From the NCBI RefSeq assembly GCF_024868665.1, contig NC_079897.1, positions 1,390,777-1,454,776 of the forward strand: 64,000 bases of DNA. The letters run 5' to 3'. The notes beneath the pieces are model-generated. The model ran no database searches, was not told the origin of the DNA, and saw nothing but the letters and a program-made list of their open reading frames with translations. Source of the DNA: Triplophysa rosa. Taxonomy: Eukaryota; Chordata; Actinopteri; Cypriniformes; Nemacheilidae. Of the stretch, positions 35,069 to 48,221 are shown in pieces; the first letter of the stretch is position 1, and each line of letters starts with the position of its first letter. The position numbers and the translations under genes are program-made.

Positions 35069-36762
35069 TGTCTTGTACTCTCCTCTCAGCATCCCTTCTG
35101 CTCTGCTGACACACAAGCGCAGATGTTACAGGTCAGATGTCACGTTGAGAACGAGGAGAAATGGAAAAAAAGGGATGGAATTGTAGAAGTCTGTTTGTGT
35201 GTGTGTTCAGATTTTTATGAGCTTGTGTATCGCTGTGAGAAACCTCAGCACTGGAGGGTGCGACTGACTGACATCATGTCACACGCTGGATGTGTTATGA
35301 TTCAGACAGCTGAGTATAGATTGTTGACTTGCTCGGTAAAATTGTCTTTAGACTGTTGCTCCACCATGAAGAACTCGTGATATTATAGGTGTCCAAAAAT
35401 GTTTCTCAAAGAGAAATCCAAATTTAAGATTAGAGTATTATGGGAAAATTATAACGTTATACATTTAATAACAAAAAGGTAAAAGCCTGTTTTACGTTCA
35501 ATTGAACTTTAAACTTTTTTCGTTCACATGAGTGTAAAGAAAAGGCTTGACATCATTAGTTCTTAAAGCTGTCATTATTTTAAGCTTGTATAAAGGGATT
35601 GTTAGTGATGTATTCACAATGGACGTTTGAAACAGTGAAGTTGGAATGATTGATTTCTTCATTCTCTCATCAGGTTCTGTGTCTTAAGATCTGGATCACC
35701 AGTCCAGCAGCAGACCAAGACATCTGTCCAGAGATATTAACTTCACGAGTTTCATATCACAAACTGTGTTCGGTGTTTTTTTAAAATGATTCGTCTGGCT
35801 GTGGTAGATTTTTATGGATCTCAATGTGATTTGATGATGTTGATGTAAGCTGAAGTCTTATCATCAGCAGGAGATTCATTCCAGCAGTGATTTGAACAAA
35901 CCAGAAGACTCGTGTATGTTGAGGCTTCGTCTCTATGGAGAGAAATCATTCCACTTTATTGATGTAAGAGCGGTTTATTCATTCTTACACTGTAAAAAAT
36001 GATTTTAAATGATTTAAAAATGAAGTTAGTTCAACTTCAAAATACTAGTCAACACAACGAGTTTGCAACAAATTCATTAAGTGAACTAATATTTTTAAGT
36101 TGAACTAACTTAAAATTTTAAGGCAACCAGGAAACTTATTTTTTTTAAGTTGAAACAACAAAAAACAACAAATCATTTTTTACAGTGTACACATGTTCAT
36201 TCTGTAAATGTTCTCTAGCTCTAATGTGACTATCAGTTCACTTGATTCATTAGAGCCTCGCAGACACTATCAGGCCAGACTGGGATCTGTGGACGAGTCA
36301 ACATCAACAACTGGGATAAACAGACACAAGGTAAAACCAGTGTGAAACTTTCCGATTTTCAAGGTTAAACATTTGTGACCATTTCCGTCCTTAAAGATGT
36401 TTTTGACATAAACAATAATCTCAGATTTTTCAAATCTGAACAGATTTTTTTAAAAGTAGACTTCATACACTTGCAGACTTTTGAAAGTTTCAGATAGAAA
36501 CACACCAAATCTGCAAACTTGCACAGACTTTCTGCAACAAGTCCAGACTGAAAATCTGAGCAAAAGTCTTGTCGTGTATTTTAGCTTTAAAGTGATCCAT
36601 AAATCTTTTGTTGGAGTCAATGAAGATGGTACAGAAGCGTCGGGGCAACTGGTGTTGTCAAGAAGTATACAAATCTTCAATGCTGATCACCCGTTTCTGT
36701 TGTCCAGACGACACAATCCCACCAACAGCATTCTGTTTTACAGATGCTTCTGTTCTCCATGA
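35069..36762 (+). pseudogene. Degenerate serpinb1-like pseudogene
   Basis: Remnants in serpin order: first coding exon end 35069-35131, loop exon start at 35674 (VLCLK then lost), exon from 35868 to 35963, exon about 36247-36330, and final exon fragment about 36589-36762 ending in NADHPF...CFCSP and TGA. The NAIY exon and the next one are gone. Several donors and acceptors still look usable, but the exons have internal deletions. The reactive loop is shorter than in the intact genes by about six residues ([19 protein letters not shown]) and has lost the alanine-rich hinge. It is a fourth member of the tandem array, beyond function as a serpin. Confidence 0.88.
35987..36188. mobile_element. 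MITE family B, copy 2, complete
   Basis: Terminal inverted repeats are ACACTGTAAAAAATGATTT at the left and its complement at the right. The body is nearly identical to 2655-2821. It lies in an intron of the serpin pseudogene. High identity between copies 33 kb apart suggests recent activity. Confidence 0.85.
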
Positions 36763-38660
36763 GTTCTTCATGCTGATGTGATCACTTCATACTTTAAAAC
36801 CCTTGTTGCTTTATTGCATTACAAATCATTTAGTTTTCAACACGTTAGCCTATTCCTGACAGCTGAAAGTGTGAGATACATTTTGCGAATCAAGAATCGT
36901 CTACTAATTGACTACTTAATTGAATTAATGCTAACTACTTATTATGTAGATTCAGTCTTTTAATTCAGGTATGAATTTTGTTTGTGATTCACCAAATGTG
37001 AATGTTGCAGTTGGGTCCAATCTGGAATGTTAATTTTAGATCAAACCCACTAAATCTCTTATACAATCAAAGGTTTCAGTTTAAATCAAAATAAACACAT
37101 TTGGAGCAAATTTATCTGTGTGAACTTTATTATTACGTTTACTGAACCATGTCGTCTTGGCATTCAGACATGTTGTGATAAAGGAAACAAACTTTTTAAA
37201 TCTTTAAAATGTATATATATATTTTTGACATTTGTTAAAATCCATGCGTTTTCAGTTTGATTTAAGGAGCAAAATCTATTTTGCACACAAGCTTAGAGCG
37301 ACCCTTTCGCGTGTTCACCGGCAGGGGGCGACAGAGCGCTTGTTAAAGACGCGCGTCCATCGCGCTGCGCGATTTTCTGTACGTGTAGGACCAACATGTA
37401 CAGAACACAATGTTCTCCTGAAACTGAACCCTGCTGTCACATTATACAGATAGTCTTTGTCTGCATGTATATCTCTGTCCTTTCTTTAAAGCCATGCACG
37501 TCTGCTCTTACTGCAACTATGCCATTTACATTTATTCATTTAGCAGATACATTTAATTCTTCAAAGCGACTTACAAATGAGAGAGCATGTAACATTTTGT
37601 CACAATTCTACATCAAAAAGTAAAGCTATGCTTGAAGGTATACAAAGGGACAAAATATGAAGATGTACAAATACCAATATGCAAAACACACGCAGATTGC
37701 AATACAATTTTTTTTTAAAGGATGTATATAAAGCCATGTTTATGCAAATATATATGTGGAAAGGCTGTGGAAGCTGTAACAGCAGATTAATAATTGTGTT
37801 TCTTTGTGGCCTGCTTCTGCCTCAATATGCTGAGAAGTTGATTTACTTTTCTGTTTTCTACACTTGAACGTATAACAACATACAAATAAATATTACAATG
37901 CATATGCAAATACTATTATGTGAAACACATCAAAATGTTGACCTTGTTTTCATTCAATAGCCTTAGGATTGTAAAAGGAAATATTTTGCTGTGACGTTTC
38001 TTTTATTCATACGATGGCTTGTTCTAGTCGAGCTTGCAGATCAGGAAAATGACTGAGATGTTTGTAGTTCTCTAGATCATTTGTTATACGTTTGCAATGC
38101 GTTTGCCTTTTGTGCAGACAACTCAACAGTACATTTGCATACTTCAAACCACATCCTATCAAGAAATAATACATCAATTGCAAACAATTCAAAATGTTCC
38201 AGTGACTTGCATCAATTTTTCAACTGGCTCAGTTCAAGTTCTGCAAATATAATAATCCGACTGTTGCCACAAGTGGCGCACTTATAGAATCACAGCTGAG
38301 CACTTGAACACTTTAGGTGCAACAAGTCACTGGAAACTGTCAGAATTTTTTTAGTCTGCTAACGAAAACACATGTGTAAACACATATATAAACAAATATA
38401 TACACGTGTGCACTATGCTGTTGGCAGCACAGGGTGTTCTCTCTGTAAATAGATCTTTCAAAACAATATGACCCTACAAGAATCCAAACGCTGCGACCTT
38501 CCCTGACGTCTGATTTAACATTTCTCATTTTTATTTATTACGTTTAGAACGATCATGTCATAAACCAGAAGACGCCGATAAACGATTAGCAAAAGAGCTT
38601 GACAGCTTTTCTGTGACAGTAGTATTTCCACGCAGTATTCAGCGCCGTATTCGTTCTCTC
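36763..38660. other. Gene-free stretch right of the serpin cluster
   Basis: Contains a SINE tail fragment at about 37505-37600. A CpG-rich patch at 37300-37390 includes 'caccggcagggggcgacaga', probably the end of a repeat. No gene is recognised. Confidence 0.5.
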
Positions 38661-38666
38661 AAGTTC

Positions 38667-38762
38667 TTGGAGCTCAGTTGGTAGAGCATTGCATTGTGAT
38701 CGCAAAAGCCATGGGTTTGATTCCCAGGGACTGATAAAAATGTATAGATTTAATGCACCAAA
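38667..38762 (+). mobile_element. tRNA-derived SINE head
   Basis: Starts 'ttggagctcagttggtagag' (A box) and has a B box in 'gggtttgattcccaggga' at tRNA spacing, followed by 'aaaaatgtatagatttaatg'. This is a different head from the 28057 SINE. Confidence 0.7.
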
Positions 38763-38883
38763 TGACAGAAAAGTGAAGAAGGAAATTCATACGGGTTTGG
38801 AATGACATGAGGGTTAGTCAAATACAATTCGATGTTTTTGTGATTTGTCAGACAAGATTTCTGCTTTGAGGGTTTGTTGATCA

Positions 38884-39011
38884 TTTACATTTTTTATCCA
38901 AAGCGACTGACATTGCATTATACATTTGTTTCTGACTATGTGCAATCCCCTGGGATCCAACCCATGACCTTGGCGTTGCTAGCGCCACGCGCTAACCACT
39001 GAGCCACAGGA
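38884..39011 (-). mobile_element. tRNA-derived SINE (V-SINE-like), reverse copy
   Basis: Reads on the minus strand as 'cctgtggctcagtggttagc', then 'gcgctagcaacgccaaggtc', a B box region, and 'agtcgctttggataaaaaat'. Same family as 28057-28208 in the opposite orientation. Confidence 0.78.
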
Positions 39012-39604
39012 AAGCTGATCAGAAATCCTATAGGTGTAGATAAGGGTATGTAAAGGTGTTATGTAAAAGACATGTGGGTAAATATAGACGAGAGAAAAAA
39101 GAGCTGGTACGTGACATACATCAGCATATGGCACATGCTTGGATGTAGAGTCCTATTGCAAGTTTGACCTTTAACCTCAGTCACCTTCACCTCCCCCAAA
39201 ACAGCTGAACTGGTGTCCAGGACTCACACATACTTACCGCACTTCTACCGTAAGAATCCAGTATTCCAAACCTGCTGCATGAATCTCAAGAGTAAATCTG
39301 CAGGGCTGCTCATGTGACACACAGAGATATTCTCACCGAGAGATTTAAGAAGACGTTTTGTTTGTGGTCTTGTCAAGGAATGTTGCACTGAGTCAGCATT
39401 TTTCTCTCCTGTTCGTGTTTGTATTCCCTTCACCCTCCTGTCTCTGCTTCTCATGATAACTGGTTCAGACTGGCTTCAGATCAGTTACTCTTCAGGTTTC
39501 CCTGCATGTTTCAACTCACTTCTTAATCAAATGCCTTGAGCGCATGTCCTGGCAACCCTGTGTGGCCTCTCTCAAACACGCACACACACGCACACGCACG
39601 CACG

Positions 39605-39653
<49 letters not shown>

Positions 39654-42022
39654 GCGCGCACGCACGCACACGCACACACACATTTATTCTTATAGAGTGA
39701 TGTTTGCAGCACTGTGTGCATATCTTACATAAGCACAGAAGAAATAGAATAAAATAAAATAAATAAAGACAGTTTGAGACTCGGTCTGCAACAGAAATGT
39801 CCTTTAGTGTTTCTCTGGGGTTTCAGTATAAAGAGGGTTGAAGAGACCCCGGTGGTACGTGACACGATAGAAAACTCTATATATTACTGTCATTTACATT
39901 TCGTGTTTGAAATACAATTTCAAATGTTTAATACATGATTGATAAATACGGAATACATCTCATTCTATGTGCAATTTTAAAATAGTTTAATGAATTATTT
40001 TGTATTTATCATTGGTCGATGGAACTCAAACACAGAGCGGGAGCAGACAGGCGCTTGTGAGACTCTCTCTCCCTCTTCCGACGAGCTGCGTGCAAATTAA
40101 GTTTACTTTGTATTTCTGCACTTGAACCGCTGTTTAAAGCTGTTGTTATCGCTAATTCAACACGCGTCGATGAAGCGCGCGTTGCGATGTATTTTTGACG
40201 CGTCGCTTTGACAAGAGCCGCTGCAGTAAAGTGAAATGCTGGGTTCACACCAAACGCGAACAATCGCGTTCCACCCTCTTTATTACTCGCGGGAAAAGTT
40301 CGTTATTCGATTCGCGTCATTCGCATCGCCTGCCGCGACTTCGCGTATATAAGCGTCTTTGCATTGACTGTATGTAATTTACTCGTGCAAACCGCTTAAT
40401 TCGCGCCTTTTTTTGTCTTTATCATAAGTTTGTAGTTTTTCTGCAAGTCCCCTCAAAGTCAATAAATCCCCCATGTTTACAGTGCACTACAGAAAAGTGT
40501 TTTGTGTTCACTATTACTGACTAACTTGAGAAACATGAACAAAACAAGGTTCTTTAGTTTGAAAACAGCTGGTAAATAAAGTGTTTGTATTATTAATAAT
40601 ACATTAGAATTGGAAGACGAGGTGTAAAGATAAAGGTTCACAGCTCTAACTAATTTGAGTGTTTATTCCTGTGATTTTCTGTGGTGGTCATTAGGTGGTA
40701 TTAAAGGTGGGACTTGATCTGAAAAATTTGAGGACCACTGGAGTAAATGATGAAAGAATTTTCATTTTTGGTTCACTGTGCCTTTAAAAATATGTGCTGT
40801 CATATATGTACAATGGAGAAATTGGTCATGAATTAGTATAAAAATGATAACAACAATCCAGGACAGATTTGTGCATCTTATGTAACTCTGTCACATGACC
40901 CGGCATCAGACACACACATGCCACATTTAGCTGCTGTCGCTGTGATAAAATCTTCATCCCGTTCCATTTCAGATCAACATTTGTGACTTGTGTTGACCGA
41001 AAGTAGAAGCGACACCTCCTGCATGAAGCGCGTGAATGAAATAAATTTGGCCGTCGTCTTGTGCCAGTGGCAGTTTCGGCTCAGTCGGTGCATGCCGTGC
41101 CTCAGATGTCTTCCAGCATGTGGCGTCCAAAAAAGAATCTAGCGGTCACATGTCAGTCAATGCGTTTTTGATGAATTGATCGGGGGTGTTGTCTACACAT
41201 GTCACAGCTTAATAGTTTAATAGCAGTTCTTGTGAGGCTGCCAGGAACAAACACCAGCTACATAACAACTGTATTTTCAAGTTCATTGAAAGAGGTTGTT
41301 TTTGTTAGGACTTCAAAAGGTGTTTTGCCTTTTTATTTCTTCATTTTAGGAGAAACATCTGAAGTTGATGCTTAATAAAACAACGGAGAACTTCATCAAA
41401 TCTCCTGAGCTGTCAAAGAGAAACGTCTGAGCAATAAAAGTATTGCTCTTGGCAGTGATAAATCCTCTTAAATAGCCCTCAGAAGCTTCAGTCATGTAAC
41501 AGTCATAAATCCGGATGTGTTACTTGCTCTTCAGTTGGCAGGGTGCTTTATGGGGACCATCTCTGTACATCTTGGGGGTTTTTGGATGTTCAAAAGGACT
41601 AACAAAGCCGGGATTTCCCTAATGTGGCATAAAGGAAGACGGTTTAGGTCTCTAGTGTGTTGTGTTTGTTTTGAACAAATGTAAAACAGCCTAATATCTG
41701 ATGTGTGATTTATGTTTTGCACTTAGTCTCAAAAATCTATACTTATGAGCAGAATCTTAACACTTTAAAAACTTGTGAAAAGCATTCATCTCTATATGTT
41801 CACATATTTTGTGTTGTGTAGTTCGTGTCATGTTCTGTTTTTCTGTGATTTACAAACGCATAACCGTGCCAACACAGTTGTGGTTGATATTTCCATAAAA
41901 CATCAACGTTTCTTTTTTATTGCATCAGTTTGAAATGCACTCGACTTGTTTTTAAAAGATGTCCGAACTGATGGGAGAGAGTTACTCACAATAATCTTTG
42001 AATGAGATTAAATTAAGATCCA
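39012..42022. other. Gene-free stretch with microsatellites and MITE fragments
   Basis: (CA)n with CG interruptions at about 39580-39682; a truncated family C MITE at 40236-40416; a family A MITE end at about 40740-40800. No coding region is supported. Confidence 0.5.
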
Positions 42023-42327
42023 GGGGACGGATTCACAAAACATTCTTAAGAAAAAGATTCGTCTTAACTGCCGTATTTTTTCTTAAACTGTCATTTAAAA
42101 AAAAAAGTTTTATTCCCGAAAAAAAAATCTTAAGGCAGTTCTTACATTTTTTTCTTAAGCATGCGTCATATTATTCTTATGAAAAAATGAATATGTTCTT
42201 GAGAAAATATTTGAGAACTCTTATGAAGGAACATTCCTATGAGCTTCCTATCATTTATCTGAAGAACAATATATTTCTTATAAGAACTTATATTTCGTCT
42301 TGAGAACAGTTTTGTGAATCCGGCCCC
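42023..42327. mobile_element. MITE family D ('ggattcacaaaa')
   Basis: Left end GGGGACGGATTCACAAAA; the complement of the right end is GGGGCCGGATTCACAAAA. Inside are many 'cttaaga'/'ttcttaag' motifs in both orientations, so the element is largely self-complementary. Confidence 0.8.
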
Positions 42328-42559
42328 AGATTTGGAAAGATCCGAAAGGATTATGTTGTGATCTTTGTTCTCTTTACATTTCAGTTTCTCTATTTTACAA
42401 CATGGGCCCAAAAGTTATTTATAATCCTTCCAAAACAGAGCGGATAATGGCTGTTCATGTTGGCAGGAATGTTTCTCTGTGTGTCTGTTGGCTGAATACC
42501 AGATCGGCTCTGTGCATGAAGTATAACAACGACTGCTTAAAAAAACATGGAGCAGGGAA

Positions 42560-42720
42560 CTAAACTAAACTAAACTAATAAAAAAAATATATATAATAAA
42601 ATAAAATATAATATACAATAAAATAATATGAAATAAAATACAAAATAATATATGAAATAATATAAAAGAAATCATAAAATAACATACCATAACATAAAAT
42701 ATAAAATAATAAATAAAATG
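42560..42720. repeat. A-rich simple repeat (aaaataata)n
   Basis: Imperfect tandem 'aaaataaaatata' units with 'aaactaaactaaact' at the start. Confidence 0.75.
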
Positions 42721-43074
42721 TGATGTATTTGGGTCAAATCAAAACAATGACCATAAGGTCAATAAGGTCATATGAATGTAAGATTGCAGACTCCAAATCT
42801 GTTGCTGTTGATGGTTATATCATCGCGGGTCACGGCCCACCAGTAGAACAACTGAGATGTAGGACACACAGCACAGTGTGTGAAGTAAGAAAGCACAACG
42901 CGTGATTTAAACGACTTTAAAAATGCACGAGAAACAACACATTTACAAACATTTAGCTGATGCTTTTATCCAAACTGAAATCTTGACAGCATCAGTCTCA
43001 CGGTGTTCAAATACCTCAAAGCTTTCATCATATTTTTTATATTTTAAATCAAATTAAAGCTACTGTTAACTCAA

Positions 43075-43600
43075 CTTTATTTATATAGCGCTTTTACAAT
43101 TTTCATTGTTACAAAGCAGCTGCACATGAGACACATTGACTATAAGCAAAATAATTAAAGTTGTACCTGCAGAAACAAGAAAAGGTTGAAAACACAGAAG
43201 ACAGACATACCCACATACAAAACACTCCACACACACAATACGCACACGCACCAACACACACACACACACGTACGTACACAGACAAGTACGCACACAAACA
43301 CACACACACACACGCTCAGTGAGAGCACACATTTAGGATAAAGGAGAGAGAAGCACAGGTCAAATATAACAGACTATAAATTCCTATATGCAATATTAAT
43401 TAAGTAAAACTTTAAGATTCTAAAGCAGCCCCCCCGGTCAGGCAGATAGTGCAAAAACAGTATGCAAACGGTGGCGAGGAACCCAAAACTCTAATCGAGA
43501 AAAAAAACCTCAGGAGAACCCAGGCCCAACCAGGGGATTCCAGTTCCCCTCTGGCAAAAGCTGCTGCCTCTGCACAAGCTCCAGAGAGCTTGCACAACAA
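43075..43600. repeat. Second copy of the 'tttatttatatagcgctttt' repeat, with CA microsatellite
   Basis: Shares with 12445-13172 the opening 'tttatttatatagcgctttt', then 'ttgttacaaagcagct', 'gtggcgaggaacccaaa' and 'cctcaggagaacccaggc'. A (CA)n tract lies at about 43230-43315. Frames of 60-80 codons inside are repeat shadows. Confidence 0.72.
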
Positions 43601-44149
43601 GGCTAAATAAAATAAATAAACTTAATAATAAAATAAATTATAGTTTAAGATTATCATTAATATAACGTTAACGTATATAAAGGTCTTGTTTTTTATATCC
43701 GTCTCTTCTGTGTATTAACAGGCTTTTTGGGTGTGTTTTTAAAGCACAAGCAACCATGTGCACAGCCCTGTCGCCAACGTGATCCCCATCCTTTTGTTTC
43801 AGCAGCTCACAACAGCAACGACATCATGACGCATCACCGGGCGGCGGCATTTGGGTTTATGTCCTGAGCTCGCGTGTCAAAGCGCCCCAGCAGTACTTTT
43901 GGGCACATTTGCCCAGTGATCAGAGATGAGGGGGAGGAGCCAAAGGTGGCGGGCGGAACAAAACGTGTCACGCAATGCGGCCTCGGCCTGTCACAGGACA
44001 TCACATCTGCCCTGAGCATCCATGCGAACACGGAAAGCAACGTGTCTGATGTTTTGTATTGCAACGTTTTAGGCCTAAATTACTCAGCAGGACAAGTCTG
44101 CAACAAATTCGCATGTTGGGGTATAGGTTTGGTTAAAAGGAATAGTTTA

Positions 44150-44425
44150 CCCTGACATGAAAATTCTTTCATCATTTACTCATGTCATGCCAAACCTGTG
44201 TGAGTTTCTCTCTTCTGCAGAACACAAAAGAAGATATTTTGAAGAACGTTGATAACCAAACGACACTGAACCTCATTGACTTCCATGAACACAAAACCAC
44301 TGAGACACTTCTCAAAATATCTCCTTTTTGTGTTGTGAAGAAAGAGTCATATGCAGAATTATAACCACACGAGAGAGAATAAATGATGACTGGATTTTTA
44401 TTTTTGGATGAACTGTTCCTTTGAG
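44150..44425. mobile_element. MITE family A copy
   Basis: Carries 'gaagatattttgaagaacgt', 'tgataaccaaacgacact' and the end 'tttttggatgaactgttcc'. Confidence 0.78.
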
Positions 44426-44606
44426 AAAATCAGTCACTAAACTGAACATCAGCAGCAAATATCGTGTGCCGACAGAGGAAGCGGTTGCTCGAGGCTATGA
44501 CCACTTCCTGCTCCACCGTATATGCTTCTGTGGACACAAACTTCTTTAATAATCTTTCCGAGAGAGACATTCAAAACAGATTTTATAACAACATTCTTCT
44601 AAACAT

Positions 44607-45176
44607 GTGTTCTTTATTCAACCCTCTTTTGTATCTCGGTTATTTCTCCTAGACATCAATGAGATTAAATGGAGAGCTAATGTAAACGTTTACTCAAGTC
44701 TCATCTGTGTCTCAGATATTTCTCTTGAGAAAGAGTCAGAAATGTGCCTGTCATTGGAGTTTGAGAAGAGATGTCAACGTCTCAAACTGAGCTCAGATTT
44801 GTCTCGTCTGCGATCAAAAGTCAATATTCTTGAAGATCTCAATATGAACTCAAACACTTCATACATTTGTTTTAAACCTCTATACCCTTCATGCGTTTCA
44901 ACAATAACACTCATTCGATTCTGTTTTAAACAATTTTATGAGAAATATCAGAAGACAACTATGAAACAACTTATGAGCAATAACATTTTTTTCTCTGAGA
45001 AAAGACTTGCAGGCCATAACGTTGAGGTTGTTCAAAAGGTTCACAGCTTTATTTGTTCATCGATTCTTAAAAACATAACAAACATTCATCATAAATCACA
45101 GTGTTATATTAAAAAACTATTAGAAATAATGTCATGGATTGCATGCGATTGCACAAACACACAAAGTCAACTTTAA
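44607..45176 (+). other. Unusually long unexplained open frame (189 codons)
   Basis: The frame is open for 190 codons in AT-rich sequence, beginning without an ATG; the first Met is internal. I recognise no domain. The conceptual protein is Ser/Leu/Lys-rich with no clear membrane segment. No good acceptor or donor frames it. It may be chance, part of a repeat, or antisense to the 3' UTR of the minus-strand gene at 45.8 kb. Confidence 0.2.
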
Positions 45177-45804
45177 ACGTCTAACAGGAACTGCTGGATT
45201 ATCCACTGATCAAGACAATTAAAGATGATATGAAATCTTGTGTTTAGTTAGAATGAAAAGTCCCCAAAGCAGTCATGGTGTAGTATCGTAATCGCTCTTG
45301 ATAACACATCGTCTAATACGGAGATGACAAGTGAGGTGATGCCTTCGTGTCCTCAGGTCTGTGTGAGTTTTGGGTGATAAATCTAAAATAATCTCTCATT
45401 CTGCTGTCAATAGTTGATCGGTACGTCTCAAATCCAGAGGTCGCTCCCTTTATGGCTCACAGTAGCAGCAGTATTCCCTACATGATATGCATCTGGAGGA
45501 GATAAACGTCTTCTCTAGAAATCTCCGGTAGTATCGATCGACTCTCTGATGCATGTACAAAGTCAACTATCAAGATATAAAGACCAACAAACCCAAATAA
45601 AGCAGGTTGCAACCCGCTGAGAGCTAAACTAAAGTGACCCTAGCAGACCCAGATTGGTGGTTAGTGAATGCTCAGAAATCAGTTTCTGATAGATACAGAG
45701 AGGGTGTAGTGTGACAGAGACTGGACGTGGTGATCCCGCTTCAACTTCACCTCCAGTCTGGCTTCTTGCTTTCCTTTCCAGAAACAAACCAACGAGGAGC
45801 ACCT

Positions 45805-47433
45805 TCATGGCGCGGGCTCGTGCCCAACCTTCTCCGTCATCTGTTTGGCACTGTAGTAGGAAAGGCTGAGACCCATGATGGCCAGCATCATGGCGATTTG
45901 GTTGGCGGAGCGGTCGCGTGTTGGGGCCTGCACCTCACCAGCTACCTGTCTCTGCAGAGAGAACATCAAAACAGGGTCAGAAAGTTTTTTTTAAGGAGTA
46001 TAATCAAGGCAAACCTCTCCTACAGCCACGAAAAAAAAATCCCATTTCAAATGGTCATTTAATCATCACTTCTAGATGTATTGTGGTCATTTCAGTCCAG
46101 TGTCTGTTGAATTTCATCAAAATCAAACCTCAGGAGTGACAAAGTCATCCAACAGCAATGTGAAAGACTGGCAAAATGCATGAAAACCGTGAGAAAAATC
46201 CAGGTTATCAAATTTAAAAAAATATTGAACTGTTCCTAAATACATGTAGAAATATGACCGTTGTATTGCTTTCGTTTGCATTTATGCGCATAAAATACTG
46301 CAAAATTAGGGAGAAATATTGCAAGTAGTTCACAGAATTAAACAAAAAATGATCATTTTACCTAAACACACTAAAAAAAACGAAAATAATTTTTAAATGT
46401 TTTCCTCATTTTTATGCACATCTAAAGTTCACATGCCCATCCAATCATAACAAAATAATACAAATAGAAAATGAGAGACTCGCTGTCTTAAAGCCCGTTT
46501 ACAAAAAGATCGATACTGCAGCATCACCAAAGAACACTAACGCTTTATTTATTATATTGCCATTTGAATGTGTGTGCCCTTTAAATTCAAGTGGATTTTC
46601 ATTGGTTGGTTGTTTTTTGTTAGCTGAAAAAAGCTCTAAAAATGATCAACAATATAATTAATGTGTATTTTTATTTGTTATAATTGTGGCGTTTCATTTC
46701 GAAGTCACTTTGGATACAAGCGTCTGCTAAATGACTCAAAATGTAAATACAGTGTGGTCTCTGCTATTTTCTTAAATTTAGAACAATTTTATAACTTTGG
46801 GATGTTGGAAGAGTTGGCGTAAGACGGCTAGTTAAATACACTTGGACAATGATTGACAGGATCCTCCCAAATCTACATTTAGAACTTTAAAACTTTGTAG
46901 AATAGTTTGACTTCCTTATAAATGATGTTTCCTCTGCGCGGATAACCAGATCAAAGTCATTTTAAACCGCAGGAGTGGAACAATACTCTCTCTGTATCTA
47001 ATCGTAAGCAGACAATGGTGTTCGGAGGCTAACGGCAAAAGAATTACAAGTTAGGAAGGCTCCTGGAGGTCTGTTAAACAGCATGTGGCCATTCCATTCA
47101 GATCGAGTAAAACTGAGGGCAAATCTTCATGACAGGGCGGTGATTTTAACAAGATTTATTAAAGCAAGCAGGTTAAGACAACGATAAACCTACTTAAAGA
47201 GTTTAGACTAGAGAATCTTTCTAATCTTAAGGCAAGTTAAATATTAACGACAATGTTGCTCTTATTTTAATGTAGCTAAACCACGCTCAGTGTTTGTTTC
47301 TTGCATCATCTCAGCGTCTATAAAACTCAACGTGACATTACAAATGGCAGAATTTGAACCAGATTTGAAGAAATGTATATACCTGCAAAAGTCGGAAGTA
47401 TCCAGGAGTCAGTCTGCCAAGTCTGATGATCAT
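45805..47433 (-). CDS. Two-exon gene for a 65-residue single-pass membrane microprotein
   Basis: Exon 1 is 47433-47383 (17 codons, from ATG), exon 2 is 45951-45805 (48 codons plus TGA); donor CAG|GTATAT, acceptor CTCTCTGCAG, phase 0. The protein opens MIIRLGRLTPGYFRLLQRQV, basic with no acidic residue before position 22, like a mitochondrial targeting or matrix-facing segment. It then has a polar stretch and one hydrophobic span, IAMMLAIMGLSLSYYSA (about residues 36-52), and a short polar tail. An upstream acceptor at about 47509 suggests a 5' UTR intron. Codon-clean frames across a canonical intron argue for a real gene. The layout resembles small inner-membrane or respiratory-assembly proteins, but I match it to none of those I know. 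No function is claimed. Confidence 0.6.
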
Positions 47434-48176
47434 CGCTGTCGTCTTTGAACACCAAACAACGAAACTAAATCTGCTGATGGATGTGTAACGCTGAAGTGAT
47501 GCGAGACCTGCAGATAAGAAAAGACGTTAAATATATTAAAACCCAGATTTCCAAGCAGATTTCGAGCCAAACACAGAATCTTCAATAATGAGAGCATCAA
47601 TGCGTGAGAACTGAAAATGCAAAGCCGCACATTAGAATAATCACAAAACGTTTATTCAAAGAAACTTGGCTTTGTCGTAAAGTGAACCCAGAGAATGCAT
47701 GAGGACGGTCGGTACACTTCTAGCCGCAGGCAACAATCCCAAACAAATATCCAGATGAGTCCGGTTACATCTTTATAAAGAGATCTGAAGAGATGCGTTG
47801 GTTTGATTCAAAGTAGACAAGACCCCGACAAACTCAACAGAACAAAAACTGAGAAAGATCCATCTCGACGTACAATATCTTTTACAGCAAAACAAAGGAA
47901 GGACTCAAGCAGAAGTGGACGGAATGGACAGGGGTCAAAACTGAAGGAGGAGAGAACGATTGACACATGTCTGCATCTACCAACCTGACTGCCCAGAAAC
48001 CAAAAAATCCGTTGATGTTCCTCCCCAAGGCAAACTATGCAGTTCTAGCAGTTGAAGTTGGACTTAAACGGATGGAAGAACATCATCTGCAGCCTGCGCA
48101 TGAAAACACTAGAGGAAGTTTTGCTGGAGCTCCGCCCCATTATACAACCTGTCATCTTGCAACCAGATTGGTGGAT

Positions 48177-48221
<45 letters not shown>

